From: JADJLQ01 sp034439915
GTDB lineage: Bacteria > Bacteroidota > Bacteroidia > Chitinophagales > Saprospiraceae
Length of the DNA: 10,133 bases
Reading direction: 5' to 3'
Assembly: GCA_034439915.1 (NCBI GenBank)
Contig: JAWXBI010000195.1
Coordinates: 1 to 10,133 of the forward strand
Shown: in pieces, positions 1-6,585 of the stretch
Position numbering within the stretch: position 1 is the stretch's first letter
How the letters are laid out: each line of letters opens with the position of its first letter
Notes under the pieces: model-generated
The model's database searches: none
What the model was told of the DNA's origin: nothing
What the model saw: the letters and a program-made list of their open reading frames with translations, nothing else
Translations under genes and position numbers: made by a program

Positions 1-108
1 AATGAAATCGTTCAGGCGGGTATAAATTCTAAAGAGCAATTTAGGTTTTTAATTATAAAAAACCGATCAAACCATGAACGGGTTTTTAGAGGTGCCCTTC
101 ATATTTAA
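1..108 (+). CDS. Possible 3' end of a gene cut by the window edge (doubtful)
   Basis: The frame starting at base 1 is open for 35 codons and ends with TAA at 106-108. Its translation ends in R-G-A-L-H-I and matches no family I recognise. Thirty-five open codons can occur by chance in this AT-rich DNA. A terminator-like hairpin at 57-87 lies inside the frame, which argues against coding. It is listed only because the window edge prevents ruling out a gene tail. Confidence 0.2.
   Translation, partial: NEIVQAGINSKEQFRFLIIKNRSNHERVFRGALHI
57..87. terminator. Terminator-like hairpin upstream of the M13 peptidase gene
   Basis: An A-rich arm followed by CCG (57-65) faces CGGG plus five T (79-87). 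Seven base pairs form between A58-C64 and G81-T87. A further G-C pair forms beyond a one-base bulge, and the loop is about 13 bases. An A-run on one side and a T-run on the other fit a weak bidirectional intrinsic terminator closing whatever lies upstream. The stem has few G-C pairs, so this is tentative. Confidence 0.33.
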
Positions 109-115
109 ATTAAAC

Positions 116-123
116 TATTTTTG
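116..123 (+). promoter_or_regulatory. Candidate -7 promoter element TATTTTTG for the M13 peptidase
   Basis: TATTTTTG fits the Bacteroidota sigma-factor -7 consensus TAnnTTTG and ends 52 bases before the ATG at 176. No clear TTTG -33 element is seen 19-21 bases upstream, so the assignment rests on one element in T-rich DNA. Confidence 0.35.
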
Positions 124-175
124 TCGCTAAACGGAAAAGCCTCCCTCATTTTTTAATTCAATATCTTTTTCCTTT

Positions 176-2221
176 ATGAAATCAAATAGTATAATCGCCG
201 TACTCATTTTATTTATTTTTTCAGCCTGCACATCCGACACCGTGGAACAAAAAAAGGCAGTGGCCAAACCAGATTATATATACGAAAACCTGGACACGAC
301 CACCGATCCTGCCCAGGATTTTTTTCAATATGCCAATGGGGGCTGGATTAAAAAAAATCCAATTCCAAATGATCAGGCCAGTTGGGGTATCGGTCATCTG
401 GTGGTGGAAGAAAATATGCGGCGGTTAAGGGAAATCAGTGACCAGGCAGCAGCCAAATCAGGACCCGACGGCAGCCCGGAACAAATGATCGGTGATTTTT
501 GGAACAGCGGGATGGACACGGCAACTATTGAATCAAACGGGCTCAAACACCTCCAGCCTTATCTTGAACGGATACATACTGTCCAGGAAATCTCCGGCTT
601 AATGTCCCTGGTGACGGAGTTTAAGACCTTCGGTTCCAGTACTTTTTTCGGCGATTTTGTCACCCAGGATGATAAAAACAGTGAAGCAATGATTTATACA
701 CTCTACCAGGGAGGTATAGGCTTGCCGGAAAGAGCGTATTATTTTAAAAATGATACCGCCACGATCCGGATCCGAAATCAGTATGCTGCTTATATCAGCA
801 CCATCCTGAATCTGTCCGGAAAAGATTCCTTAGCGGCGGATAAGGCGGGCAAGTCCATCCTGGCTATGGAAACCAGGCTGGCTAAGGCATCCCGAAAATT
901 GGAAGATTTAAGGGATCCATATACCAATTATAACAAACTGGCTATTGAAGATTTAAAAAAAATATCACCCCTGGTGGATTTGCCTTTGCATATAAAAAAT
1001 ACCGGGGTCCGGCATCTGGACTCTGTCCTCGTAGGCCAGCCTGAATTTTTCAGAGCTATGAATGAAGTGATCAAGTCAACTCCATTGAATGTTTTAAAAG
1101 ATTATGTCCAATTTAACCTGGTTGCAGATTTCGCAGGAGCCTTACCGGATACCTTTGGTAAAAAGGCTTTTGAATTTAATAAATTGTTTAGTGGTGCTTC
1201 TGAACGACGGCCGAGATGGAAAAGGGTCATGCAGAGTCAGGAAAACCTCATCGGAGAAATACTGGGGCAATTATATGTTAAAGAATTTTTCACTCCGGTC
1301 GCTAAAAAAAGGTATGAGGATATGACGGAAAAAGTAAAGGAAGCACTCCGAATGAGAATAAGCCAACTCACCTGGATGGGAGATAGCACCAAAACAAAAG
1401 CTTACGCCAAGCTGGATGCTATCACTAAAAAAGTTGGATACCCGGATAAATGGAAAGATTTCTCAGCGATGAAACTTTCCAGGGAGAGTTATTTAAAAAA
1501 CCTGATGCATGGCAATCTTTGGTGGCATCATTACGAAATGGCAAAACTCGGAAAACCGGTTGACCGCACAGAATGGGATATGACTCCTCAAACGTATAAT
1601 GCTTACTACAATCCCAGTAACAATGAAATCGTGCTGCCCGCGGGGATATTTACGGTACCCGGCTACCGGGATGAAGAACTGGATGATGCTGTCGTGTATG
1701 GAAATGGCGGGGGCAGTACCATTGGCCATGAAATCACCCATGGTTTTGATGATCAGGGAAGGCAATATGATGCCAAAGGCAACCTGACCAGCTGGTGGAC
1801 GGATGCTGACGAAAAAGAATTCAACAAAAGGGCAAAGGTCATGATCGACCAATTTTCAAATTATGAACCTTTGCCGGGTTATAAAATTAACGGGGAAGCC
1901 ACCTTGGGTGAAAATATTGCAGACCTGGGTGGGGTGTTGTTAGGTCTGGAGGCATTTAAGCACACTGATCAATATAAAGAAGGCAAGCGTATCAATGGCC
2001 TCAGCCCTACCCAACGATATTTCCTGGGATTTTCCTTAGGATGGTTGGGCCACACGCGAGAGGAGCCCTTGCGAAACCAAATCCTGGATGATGTACATTC
2101 GCCGGGAAAATACCGGGTCAACGGGCCTTATTCGAATATAGATGAATTTTATAAGGCTTTTGATGTAAATCCCGGAGATACGATGTACCGTGCGGATAAC
2201 ATAAGAGTTAAAATTTGGTGA
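176..2221 (+). CDS. M13 family (neprilysin/PepO-like) zinc metallopeptidase, lipoprotein
   Basis: This is a zinc endopeptidase of the M13 family, expected to cut peptides outside the cytoplasm. Residues 1-18 form a lipoprotein signal ending F-S-A-C with the lipid-accepting Cys at 18, so the protein should be anchored in the envelope. The catalytic motif HEITH spans residues 518-522 (two zinc His, Glu519 catalytic). ENIAD at 579-583 supplies the third zinc ligand, Glu579. NAYYNP (475-480) matches the substrate-binding NAxY motif. His641 and Arg647 correspond to the conserved His/Arg of neprilysin. The chain ends in Trp681, as M13 enzymes typically do. The length of 681 residues is normal for a full M13 protein, with the N-terminal lobe before the catalytic one. 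The start is fixed by the signal peptide. It appears to be a single gene with 116 bases before the next start. The physiological substrate is unknown. Confidence 0.96.
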   Translation: MKSNSIIAVLILFIFSACTSDTVEQKKAVAKPDYIYENLDTTTDPAQDFFQYANGGWIKKNPIPNDQASWGIGHLVVEENMRRLREISDQAAAKSGPDGSPEQMIGDFWNSGMDTATIESNGLKHLQPYLERIHTVQEISGLMSLVTEFKTFGSSTFFGDFVTQDDKNSEAMIYTLYQGGIGLPERAYYFKNDTATIRIRNQYAAYISTILNLSGKDSLAADKAGKSILAMETRLAKASRKLEDLRDPYTNYNKLAIEDLKKISPLVDLPLHIKNTGVRHLDSVLVGQPEFFRAMNEVIKSTPLNVLKDYVQFNLVADFAGALPDTFGKKAFEFNKLFSGASERRPRWKRVMQSQENLIGEILGQLYVKEFFTPVAKKRYEDMTEKVKEALRMRISQLTWMGDSTKTKAYAKLDAITKKVGYPDKWKDFSAMKLSRESYLKNLMHGNLWWHHYEMAKLGKPVDRTEWDMTPQTYNAYYNPSNNEIVLPAGIFTVPGYRDEELDDAVVYGNGGGSTIGHEITHGFDDQGRQYDAKGNLTSWWTDADEKEFNKRAKVMIDQFSNYEPLPGYKINGEATLGENIADLGGVLLGLEAFKHTDQYKEGKRINGLSPTQRYFLGFSLGWLGHTREEPLRNQILDDVHSPGKYRVNGPYSNIDEFYKAFDVNPGDTMYRADNIRVKIW

Positions 2222-2275
2222 TTAATTTCTTAATTGTTGAATATCAGACCTGTTATACCTGGAATTGGTTCTATT

Positions 2276-2310
2276 TTTGAGTTCCATAATAAGGAATACC
2301 TGTATTTTTG
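2276..2310 (+). promoter_or_regulatory. Candidate Bacteroidota promoter before the thioredoxin-like gene
   Basis: TTTG at 2276-2279 is followed after 23 bases by TATTTTTG at 2303-2310. These resemble the -33 TTTG and -7 TAnnTTTG elements of Bacteroidota promoters, although the usual spacing is nearer 19-21. The -7 element ends 27 bases before the ATG at 2338. The octamer TATTTTTG also occurs at 2272-2279. Confidence 0.4.
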
Positions 2311-2337
2311 ATAGCAATTTATATTGAAGCTTAGATT

Positions 2338-2835
2338 ATGAATCTTAACAAAATTTCGTTCTTATTACTAATTGTCCTGGGGTTTTCAGGTAGTGCACTC
2401 CTGGGTCAAAATACCTATAAAGCCACTCATGAAGGGTGGTTGACCAATCTGGATGAAGCCTATGCGCTTTCTAAAAAGACCGGTAAACCCATATTAGCCA
2501 ATTTTACCGGTAGTGATTGGTGCGGGTGGTGTAAAAGGTTATCTGCCAGTGTATTCCTTCAGGATGATTTTAAAAAATGGGCCGCTAAAAAAGTAATCCT
2601 CCTCGAGTTGGACTTTCCGCGTAGAAAAGCTTTGCCACAAGCTATTCAGTCCCAAAATGAATCGCTTCAGCAGGCTTTTCAGGTCACTGGTTTTCCTACC
2701 ATCTGGGTTTTTGACCTGGATAAATCAAATACCACCAAACAATACAGCATCAAAGCCCTGGGTAAAACAGGTTACACTCCGACGGTGCAGGAATTTACTT
2801 CCGGGGTGGATCAAATGATTGCCAGGAGGACATAA
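2338..2835 (+). CDS. Exported thioredoxin-fold protein with CGWC active site
   Basis: The protein is probably a periplasmic thiol-disulfide or thioredoxin-like protein. Residues 1-24 form a Sec signal peptide (K5, a leucine-rich core, then A-L-L-G-Q) with no lipobox Cys. The mature part carries T-G-S-D-W-C-G-W-C-K-R, with redox cysteines 62 and 65. The cis-proline loop G-F-P-T is at Pro120, and strand I-W-V-F-D follows. This CxxC variant with the preceding DW is typical of thioredoxin_7/DUF255-like families, often annotated only as 'thioredoxin family protein'. The length of 165 residues fits one thioredoxin domain plus signal. A disulfide reductase, isomerase or maturation factor would all fit, and the partner is not evident from the neighbours. 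The gene ends in a purine-rich stretch with two AGGAGG sites. Confidence 0.9.
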   Translation: MNLNKISFLLLIVLGFSGSALLGQNTYKATHEGWLTNLDEAYALSKKTGKPILANFTGSDWCGWCKRLSASVFLQDDFKKWAAKKVILLELDFPRRKALPQAIQSQNESLQQAFQVTGFPTIWVFDLDKSNTTKQYSIKALGKTGYTPTVQEFTSGVDQMIARRT

Positions 2836-2864
2836 GGAGGATAAAAATGATGATGGAAGAATAA
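2824..2864 (+). promoter_or_regulatory. Two AGGAGG sites and a five-codon mini-ORF before the cupin gene
   Basis: AGGAGG occurs at 2824-2829, inside the end of the thioredoxin-like gene, and again at 2835-2840. The second lies 6 bases before an ATG at 2847 that reads Met-Met-Met-Glu-Glu-stop (2847-2864). The cupin start at 2890 has no such site. The perfect ribosome-binding site therefore points to a tiny leader peptide or to chance. A regulatory role is inference. Confidence 0.3.
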
Positions 2865-2889
2865 AGAATTATCTAGTGGCGTTTTTTAT

Positions 2890-3255
2890 ATGCCTATCCA
2901 AAAAATAAACATCTCGTCCAAACTATCTTTGTTTTCAGATTATTTTAATCCGCGCATTGCAGGTGAACTCAATGGGCAGCACGTCAAATTAGTCAAATTT
3001 CAGGGTGAGTTTATCTGGCATTCCCATGTAAATGAAGATGAACTGTTTTATGTCTTAAAAGGCAAATTCGATATGCACTTTCGCGATCAAATCATAACCT
3101 TGGAAGAGAATGAATTTCTCATTGTTCCCCGGGGAGTAGAGCACAAACCGGTAGCATCCGAAGAAGTATCTGTATTGTTATTTGAACCCGCCGGCACGAT
3201 CAATACCGGAGAGATCGACCATAAACTGACCAGGCCGACATTGGAAAACATTTAG
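2890..3255 (+). CDS. Single-domain cupin (cupin_2-like metal-binding) protein
   Basis: This is a small cytoplasmic beta-barrel of 121 residues with both cupin motifs. Motif 1 has H44-S-H46, then E51 and G58, matching HxH(x4)E(x6)G. Motif 2 has P80-R-G82-V-E-H85, matching PxG(x2)H. All four usual metal ligands (H44, H46, E51, H85) are present, so it should bind a divalent metal. Small cupins of this kind are often annotated as mannose-6-phosphate isomerase-like or as sugar or small-molecule binding proteins. Nothing here decides between a catalytic and a binding role. The ATG at 2890 places 43 residues before motif 1, a normal arrangement, but it lacks a Shine-Dalgarno sequence. The gene lies 54 bases after the thioredoxin-like gene and may share its transcript. 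Confidence 0.88.
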   Translation: MPIQKINISSKLSLFSDYFNPRIAGELNGQHVKLVKFQGEFIWHSHVNEDELFYVLKGKFDMHFRDQIITLEENEFLIVPRGVEHKPVASEEVSVLLFEPAGTINTGEIDHKLTRPTLENI

Positions 3256-3324
3256 CCGGTTGGTGTGTTGGATACCAAACGTTATAAATATACTTTTTTA
3301 TACTTTGGAAGATCTTGTTTATCA

Positions 3325-3351
3325 AATGGGTAGACATGCTATAAACCCATT
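3325..3351. repeat. Seven-base inverted repeat in the cupin-to-receiver gap
   Basis: AATGGGT (3325-3331) and ACCCATT (3345-3351) form a perfect 7-bp stem with a 13-base loop. A competing 6-bp stem is possible between GTTTAT (3317-3322) and ATAAAC (3341-3346). No T-run follows, so a standard intrinsic terminator is not supported. It could end the cupin transcript weakly or be a chance hairpin. Confidence 0.3.
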
Positions 3352-3380
3352 ATATTATTCCGGTTTATTTCACCAGAAGT

Positions 3381-3445
3381 CAGGTAACAGTGTAGCGTAC
3401 GATTTGTTTTGTAATTCTAGTTTTTAAAGATTCAAACAGGTAACA
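3381..3445 (+). repeat. Direct repeat CAGGTAACA upstream of the response regulator
   Basis: CAGGTAACA occurs at 3381-3389 and at 3437-3445, 56 bases apart and within about 100 bases of the ATG at 3483. Paired sites upstream of a two-component cluster could be operator half-sites. TAACTTAG, near 3453, resembles a degenerate -7 element. Function is inferred from position only. Confidence 0.25.
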
Positions 3446-3482
3446 ATATCTTAACTTAGCTTTTTTCATTCTTGAATCCAAT

Positions 3483-3968
3483 ATGTCCGATTTAACCTGT
3501 TTTCTTATAGATGATGATCCGGATGATCGTGAAATATTCGCTTTAGCATTGGAAGACGCAGATAAATCCTATAAATGTGTCACGGCCCTGAATGGCATTG
3601 ATGCCATTCAAAAGCTGAGTACAGATCACACCTTTGTTCCTGATTTGATTTTTCTGGATTTAAACATGCCCATTATGAACGGCAAACAATGCCTGAATGA
3701 AATCAGGAAAATTCCACGCCTGAATCTTATACCGATTATCATTTATACGACCTCTTCTTACGCCCAGGATATTGAGGAAACCAGAAAACTGGGGGCTTCG
3801 CATTTTTTGATTAAACCATCCAGCATACGAATCCTGACCAATTGTTTGGCAGAGTTGCTTAAAAAAGATAACCCGCCTTTTTTAATTCAAAGGTCCGTCT
3901 GTGTCCTGGCTATATTGTTATTTGTTTTCTCCAATTTTTTTATCCGGGTTTTCCTCTACCATTTATAA
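3483..3968 (+). CDS. Single-domain (Rcp1-like) response regulator with unusual hydrophobic C-terminus
   Basis: This is a receiver protein without a DNA-binding or enzymatic output, so it probably passes phosphate on or acts by protein binding. The acidic cluster D10-D11-D12 and phospho-acceptor D59 (in F-L-D-L-N-M-P) are present. So are T89/T90 at the switch position and K111 in I-K-P. The receiver fold is complete by about residue 130. The remaining 28 or so residues are strongly hydrophobic (V-L-A-I-L-L-F-V-F and on to the end at H160-L161), which is atypical for this soluble family. Removing one T from the T6 run at 3878-3883 would give a stop directly after N-P-P-F and a normal 133-residue protein. 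The tail may therefore be an artefact or a recent frameshift. The kinase gene starts 20 bases downstream, so the two are likely co-transcribed partners. Confidence 0.9.
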   Translation: MSDLTCFLIDDDPDDREIFALALEDADKSYKCVTALNGIDAIQKLSTDHTFVPDLIFLDLNMPIMNGKQCLNEIRKIPRLNLIPIIIYTTSSYAQDIEETRKLGASHFLIKPSSIRILTNCLAELLKKDNPPFLIQRSVCVLAILLFVFSNFFIRVFLYHL

Positions 3969-3988
3969 TCTATCCCAGTTGCTAAGAA

Positions 3989-5636
3989 ATGGAAAAACAT
4001 AAAAAAGTCTATCCTACTTTCGAAAGCAGTATAAACGCTCCCATCGACCTCAAGGCATTGGACCTGGTTTACGATTTCAGGGAGTTGATGGAAGCGTTAC
4101 CTGCTGCCATCTATCTTTGTAATCCGGATGGAAAAATCACCTTTTACAATGAAGCTGCTGTTACACTATGGGGCCGCAAACCTCAATTGGGAAAAGACCT
4201 TTGGTGTGGATCATGGAAAATTTTTTTCTGTCGATGGGTTACCCCTGGACCTGGATAAAAGTCTTATGGCGATCACATTAAAAGAAAGACATCAGGTAAA
4301 TAATACTGAAATGATTATTGAACGCCCTGATGGGACCAGGGTGAGTGTGTTGCCACATCCAAAGCCTCTTTTTGATTCCTCCGGTCGTATCCTGGGCACC
4401 ATCAATATGTTGGTCGATATCTCTGAAAAAAAAGAAAAGGAACGGCGATTGTATGAAAACGAAAAAAAATACCTGCTGTTATCCGAACTGCTGTCCAAAA
4501 GCGCGGAGGAACGTACCCTCCACTTAAAAGTGAGTGAAGAGCGATATCCCAAAATGGTTGAAGAAGTTCAGGATTATGCTATTCTCTTATTGGATCCTGA
4601 AGGCAATATACTCAACTGGAATAAGGGTGCGCAACGAATAAAAGGTTATACCGAAGAAGAAATCCTCGGAAAAAATATCCGGATATTTTATATCGAAGAT
4701 GACCGCAACGCTCACCTGCCTGAAAAACTGATTCGCGAAGCAGTAGAAAAAGGGAAAGCTATGCATGAAGGCTGGCGTCTGAGGAAAAATGGATCCAAAT
4801 TCCGGGGTAGTATTGTCATCACGGCATTGCACGATGATCTGAATCAAATTATCGGTTTCACAAAAGTAACCCGGGACCTCACCGACAAAAAACTGGCTGA
4901 TGATCAATTGAAACAATACACCCGTGATATTGAATTTCAAAACAGCCAACTGGAGGAATATGCTTACGTCGCATCCCACGATTTACAGGAGCCTTTACGA
5001 AAAATCGAAACCTTTGCTGAACTACTGGAAAGAAATCTGGAGGATAACGTGGAGGCAAAAAAATATCTGGATAAAATAAATTCAGCTTCCATACGCATGA
5101 CCCATTTGATCAAGAATGTACTCCTATATTCACAGCTTTCACCGGGCTCACAACTTTTTATTCCGACGGATTTGAATGAGGTCCTGACCCAGGCAGAAGA
5201 GGATTTCGAAACATTGATTTATGAAACCCAATGTAAAATCACGTATTCAAAACTACCGGTGATCCGTGGCATTCCGATTCAATTGCAACAACTTTTTTCC
5301 AACCTGATCAGCAATTCACTTAAATTTACTCATTGGCCACCCGTTATTGAAATTTCGGCACAAATGCTTTCCACAGAGGAGGTAAAAAATCATAATCAAT
5401 TAAACTCCGATCAGCCTTACCTGCAAATCCTTTTTAAAGATAACGGTATTGGATTTGAGTCTCAATATGCCGAACAGGTATTTAAATTATTCAATAGATT
5501 ACATCACGACAAATCCGGTACGGGTATCGGATTAGCGTTGTGTAAACGGATTGTAGAAAACCATCGCGGCATTATGAGCGTTTTCAGTGAAGTGGATAAG
5601 GGAACTTCTTTTTTTATCATTTTACCCACCTCCTGA
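3989..5636 (+). CDS. Soluble PAS-PAS sensor histidine kinase, interrupted by a frameshift at 4221-4227
   Basis: The gene reads as one protein of about 548 residues if one base of the T7 run at 4221-4227 is skipped. The first frame stops at 4256-4258. The second continues as F-S-V-D-G-L-P-L-D-L, the expected continuation of the first PAS domain after W-C-G-S-W-K-I. Reconstructed order: PAS1 about 33-145, a charged coiled linker about 145-183, PAS2 about 183-295 (Y-A-I-L-L-L-D to V-T-R-D-L-T), a short coil, HisKA with H330 in S-H-D-L-Q-E-P-L-R, then the ATPase domain with N438 (N-L-I-S-N-S-L-K-F), D484-N-G-I-G-F and G510-T-G-I-G-L. There is no membrane segment, so it senses a cytoplasmic signal. 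PAS2 carries no visible cofactor signature. An ATG at 4128 opens the second frame, but its first 30 or so residues are not PAS sequence. Autophosphorylation at H330 and transfer to the upstream receiver are inferred from family and position. Confidence 0.9.
4217..4227 (+). other. Frameshift site: A4-T7 run in the kinase gene
   Basis: AAAATTTTTTT at 4217-4227 is where the reading frame of the kinase breaks. Six T instead of seven restores one continuous frame from the ATG at 3989 to the TGA at 5634-5636. Candidate causes are a sequencing error, a real mutation, or slippage during transcription or translation. Confidence 0.85.
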
Positions 5637-5639
5637 AAA

Positions 5640-6539
5640 ATGAAAAAATCAATTAAGCATTTTATCAGCATATTTAAATCCGCTTTTAAGGAATGGATGT
5701 CAAAAGATCCATTTAAGGAAAGTGCAGTCATTGCGTATTATTCCATTTTCTCTTTGCCCGGTTTGCTGGTGGTCATCATTACCCTCGCTGGTTATGTATT
5801 TGGCCGGGACGCCGTCGATGAGCACGTGGCCGCCCAGATTGTTTCAACCCTGGGAGCGGAGACCGCCCATCAAATCCAGAACATGATCATAATGGCTGGT
5901 GAGACTAAAAAAACGGTTTGGGCTACGGTCCTGGGAGCCATCACTATTTTGGTGGGTGCGACCGGCGTTTTTTCACAATTTCAAAAATCTTTAAACATCA
6001 TCTGGGAAGTTAAAGTAGATGCTCACAAATCCGGGATCTGGAAATTGATACGGGTGCGTTTATTTTCATTTGGTTTAATAATCGCTGTCGCATTTATACT
6101 GATTGTTTCGTTGGTGGTTTCTACCACCCTGGCTGCTTTAGGAGATTGGCTGACTGGTCATTTTTCGGATACTTTCGTGGTGCTTTTACAGATCATCAAT
6201 TTTATTGCTTCTCTGTTCATTTTGTCTTTATTATTTGCCCTGATGTTTAAATTTTTTCCGGATGCCAGGATCGCCTGGAAAAATGTGTGGATCGGATCGC
6301 TGGTTACTGCGGTCTTGTTTGAAGTCGGCAAATTCGGGCTTAGTATATATTTTGGTAAAGCCAACCCCGGGACAGGGTATGGGGCTGCCGGGTCTATTGT
6401 TTTAATTTTGTTGTGGGTCTCTTATTCTTCCATGATTGTGTTTTACGGAGCTGAATTCACACGGGCTTATTCCAACCGTCATGCAGGCAAAGTGGCACCA
6501 ACTGACATAGCCAGGGCAGACCCAAAACGCAAAACCTGA
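5640..6539 (+). CDS. YihY/BrkB family inner-membrane protein
   Basis: This is a 299-residue integral membrane protein of the YihY/virulence factor BrkB family (once misnamed RNase BN), whose biochemical role is unsettled. Six hydrophobic segments are visible at about 29-53, 93-113, 141-165, 180-203, 216-238 and 248-270. Family motifs include Y-Y-S-I-F-S-L-P in the first segment and G-A-T-G-V-F followed by S-L-N-I-I-W (106-122). Y-G-A-A-G-S leading to L-L-W-V-S-Y-S-S and G-A-E-F-T is at 247-274. The C-terminus is a short, basic, probably cytoplasmic tail. The ATG lies 3 bases after the kinase stop codon, so translation is likely coupled and the gene probably belongs to the two-component operon. 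Whether the kinase regulates or senses with it is unknown. Confidence 0.94.
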   Translation: MKKSIKHFISIFKSAFKEWMSKDPFKESAVIAYYSIFSLPGLLVVIITLAGYVFGRDAVDEHVAAQIVSTLGAETAHQIQNMIIMAGETKKTVWATVLGAITILVGATGVFSQFQKSLNIIWEVKVDAHKSGIWKLIRVRLFSFGLIIAVAFILIVSLVVSTTLAALGDWLTGHFSDTFVVLLQIINFIASLFILSLLFALMFKFFPDARIAWKNVWIGSLVTAVLFEVGKFGLSIYFGKANPGTGYGAAGSIVLILLWVSYSSMIVFYGAEFTRAYSNRHAGKVAPTDIARADPKRKT

Positions 6540-6585
6540 ACCGGCTGTAGTGTTATTTCCACCTTAACTTTACCCAATTTAAATA

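Noticed and set aside
1493..1852. 119-codon open frame on the minus strand inside the M13 peptidase gene
   Set aside because: It lies wholly antisense to the catalytic region, has no family resemblance, and is explained by the codon pattern of the real gene.
2240..2279. Possible hairpin and T-run after the M13 peptidase gene
   Set aside because: The best pairing (AGACC with GGTTCT) is short and bulged with a long loop, so a terminator is not supported.
4128..4220. ATG at 4128 as the true start of the kinase
   Set aside because: The residues it adds before the frame join are not PAS-like, while the frame from 3989 encodes the proper start of the PAS domain over the same bases.
4587..4979. 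130-codon open frame on the minus strand inside the kinase gene
   Set aside because: It is antisense to PAS2 and the start of HisKA, whose plus-strand protein is clearly conserved; the antisense product has no recognisable domain.
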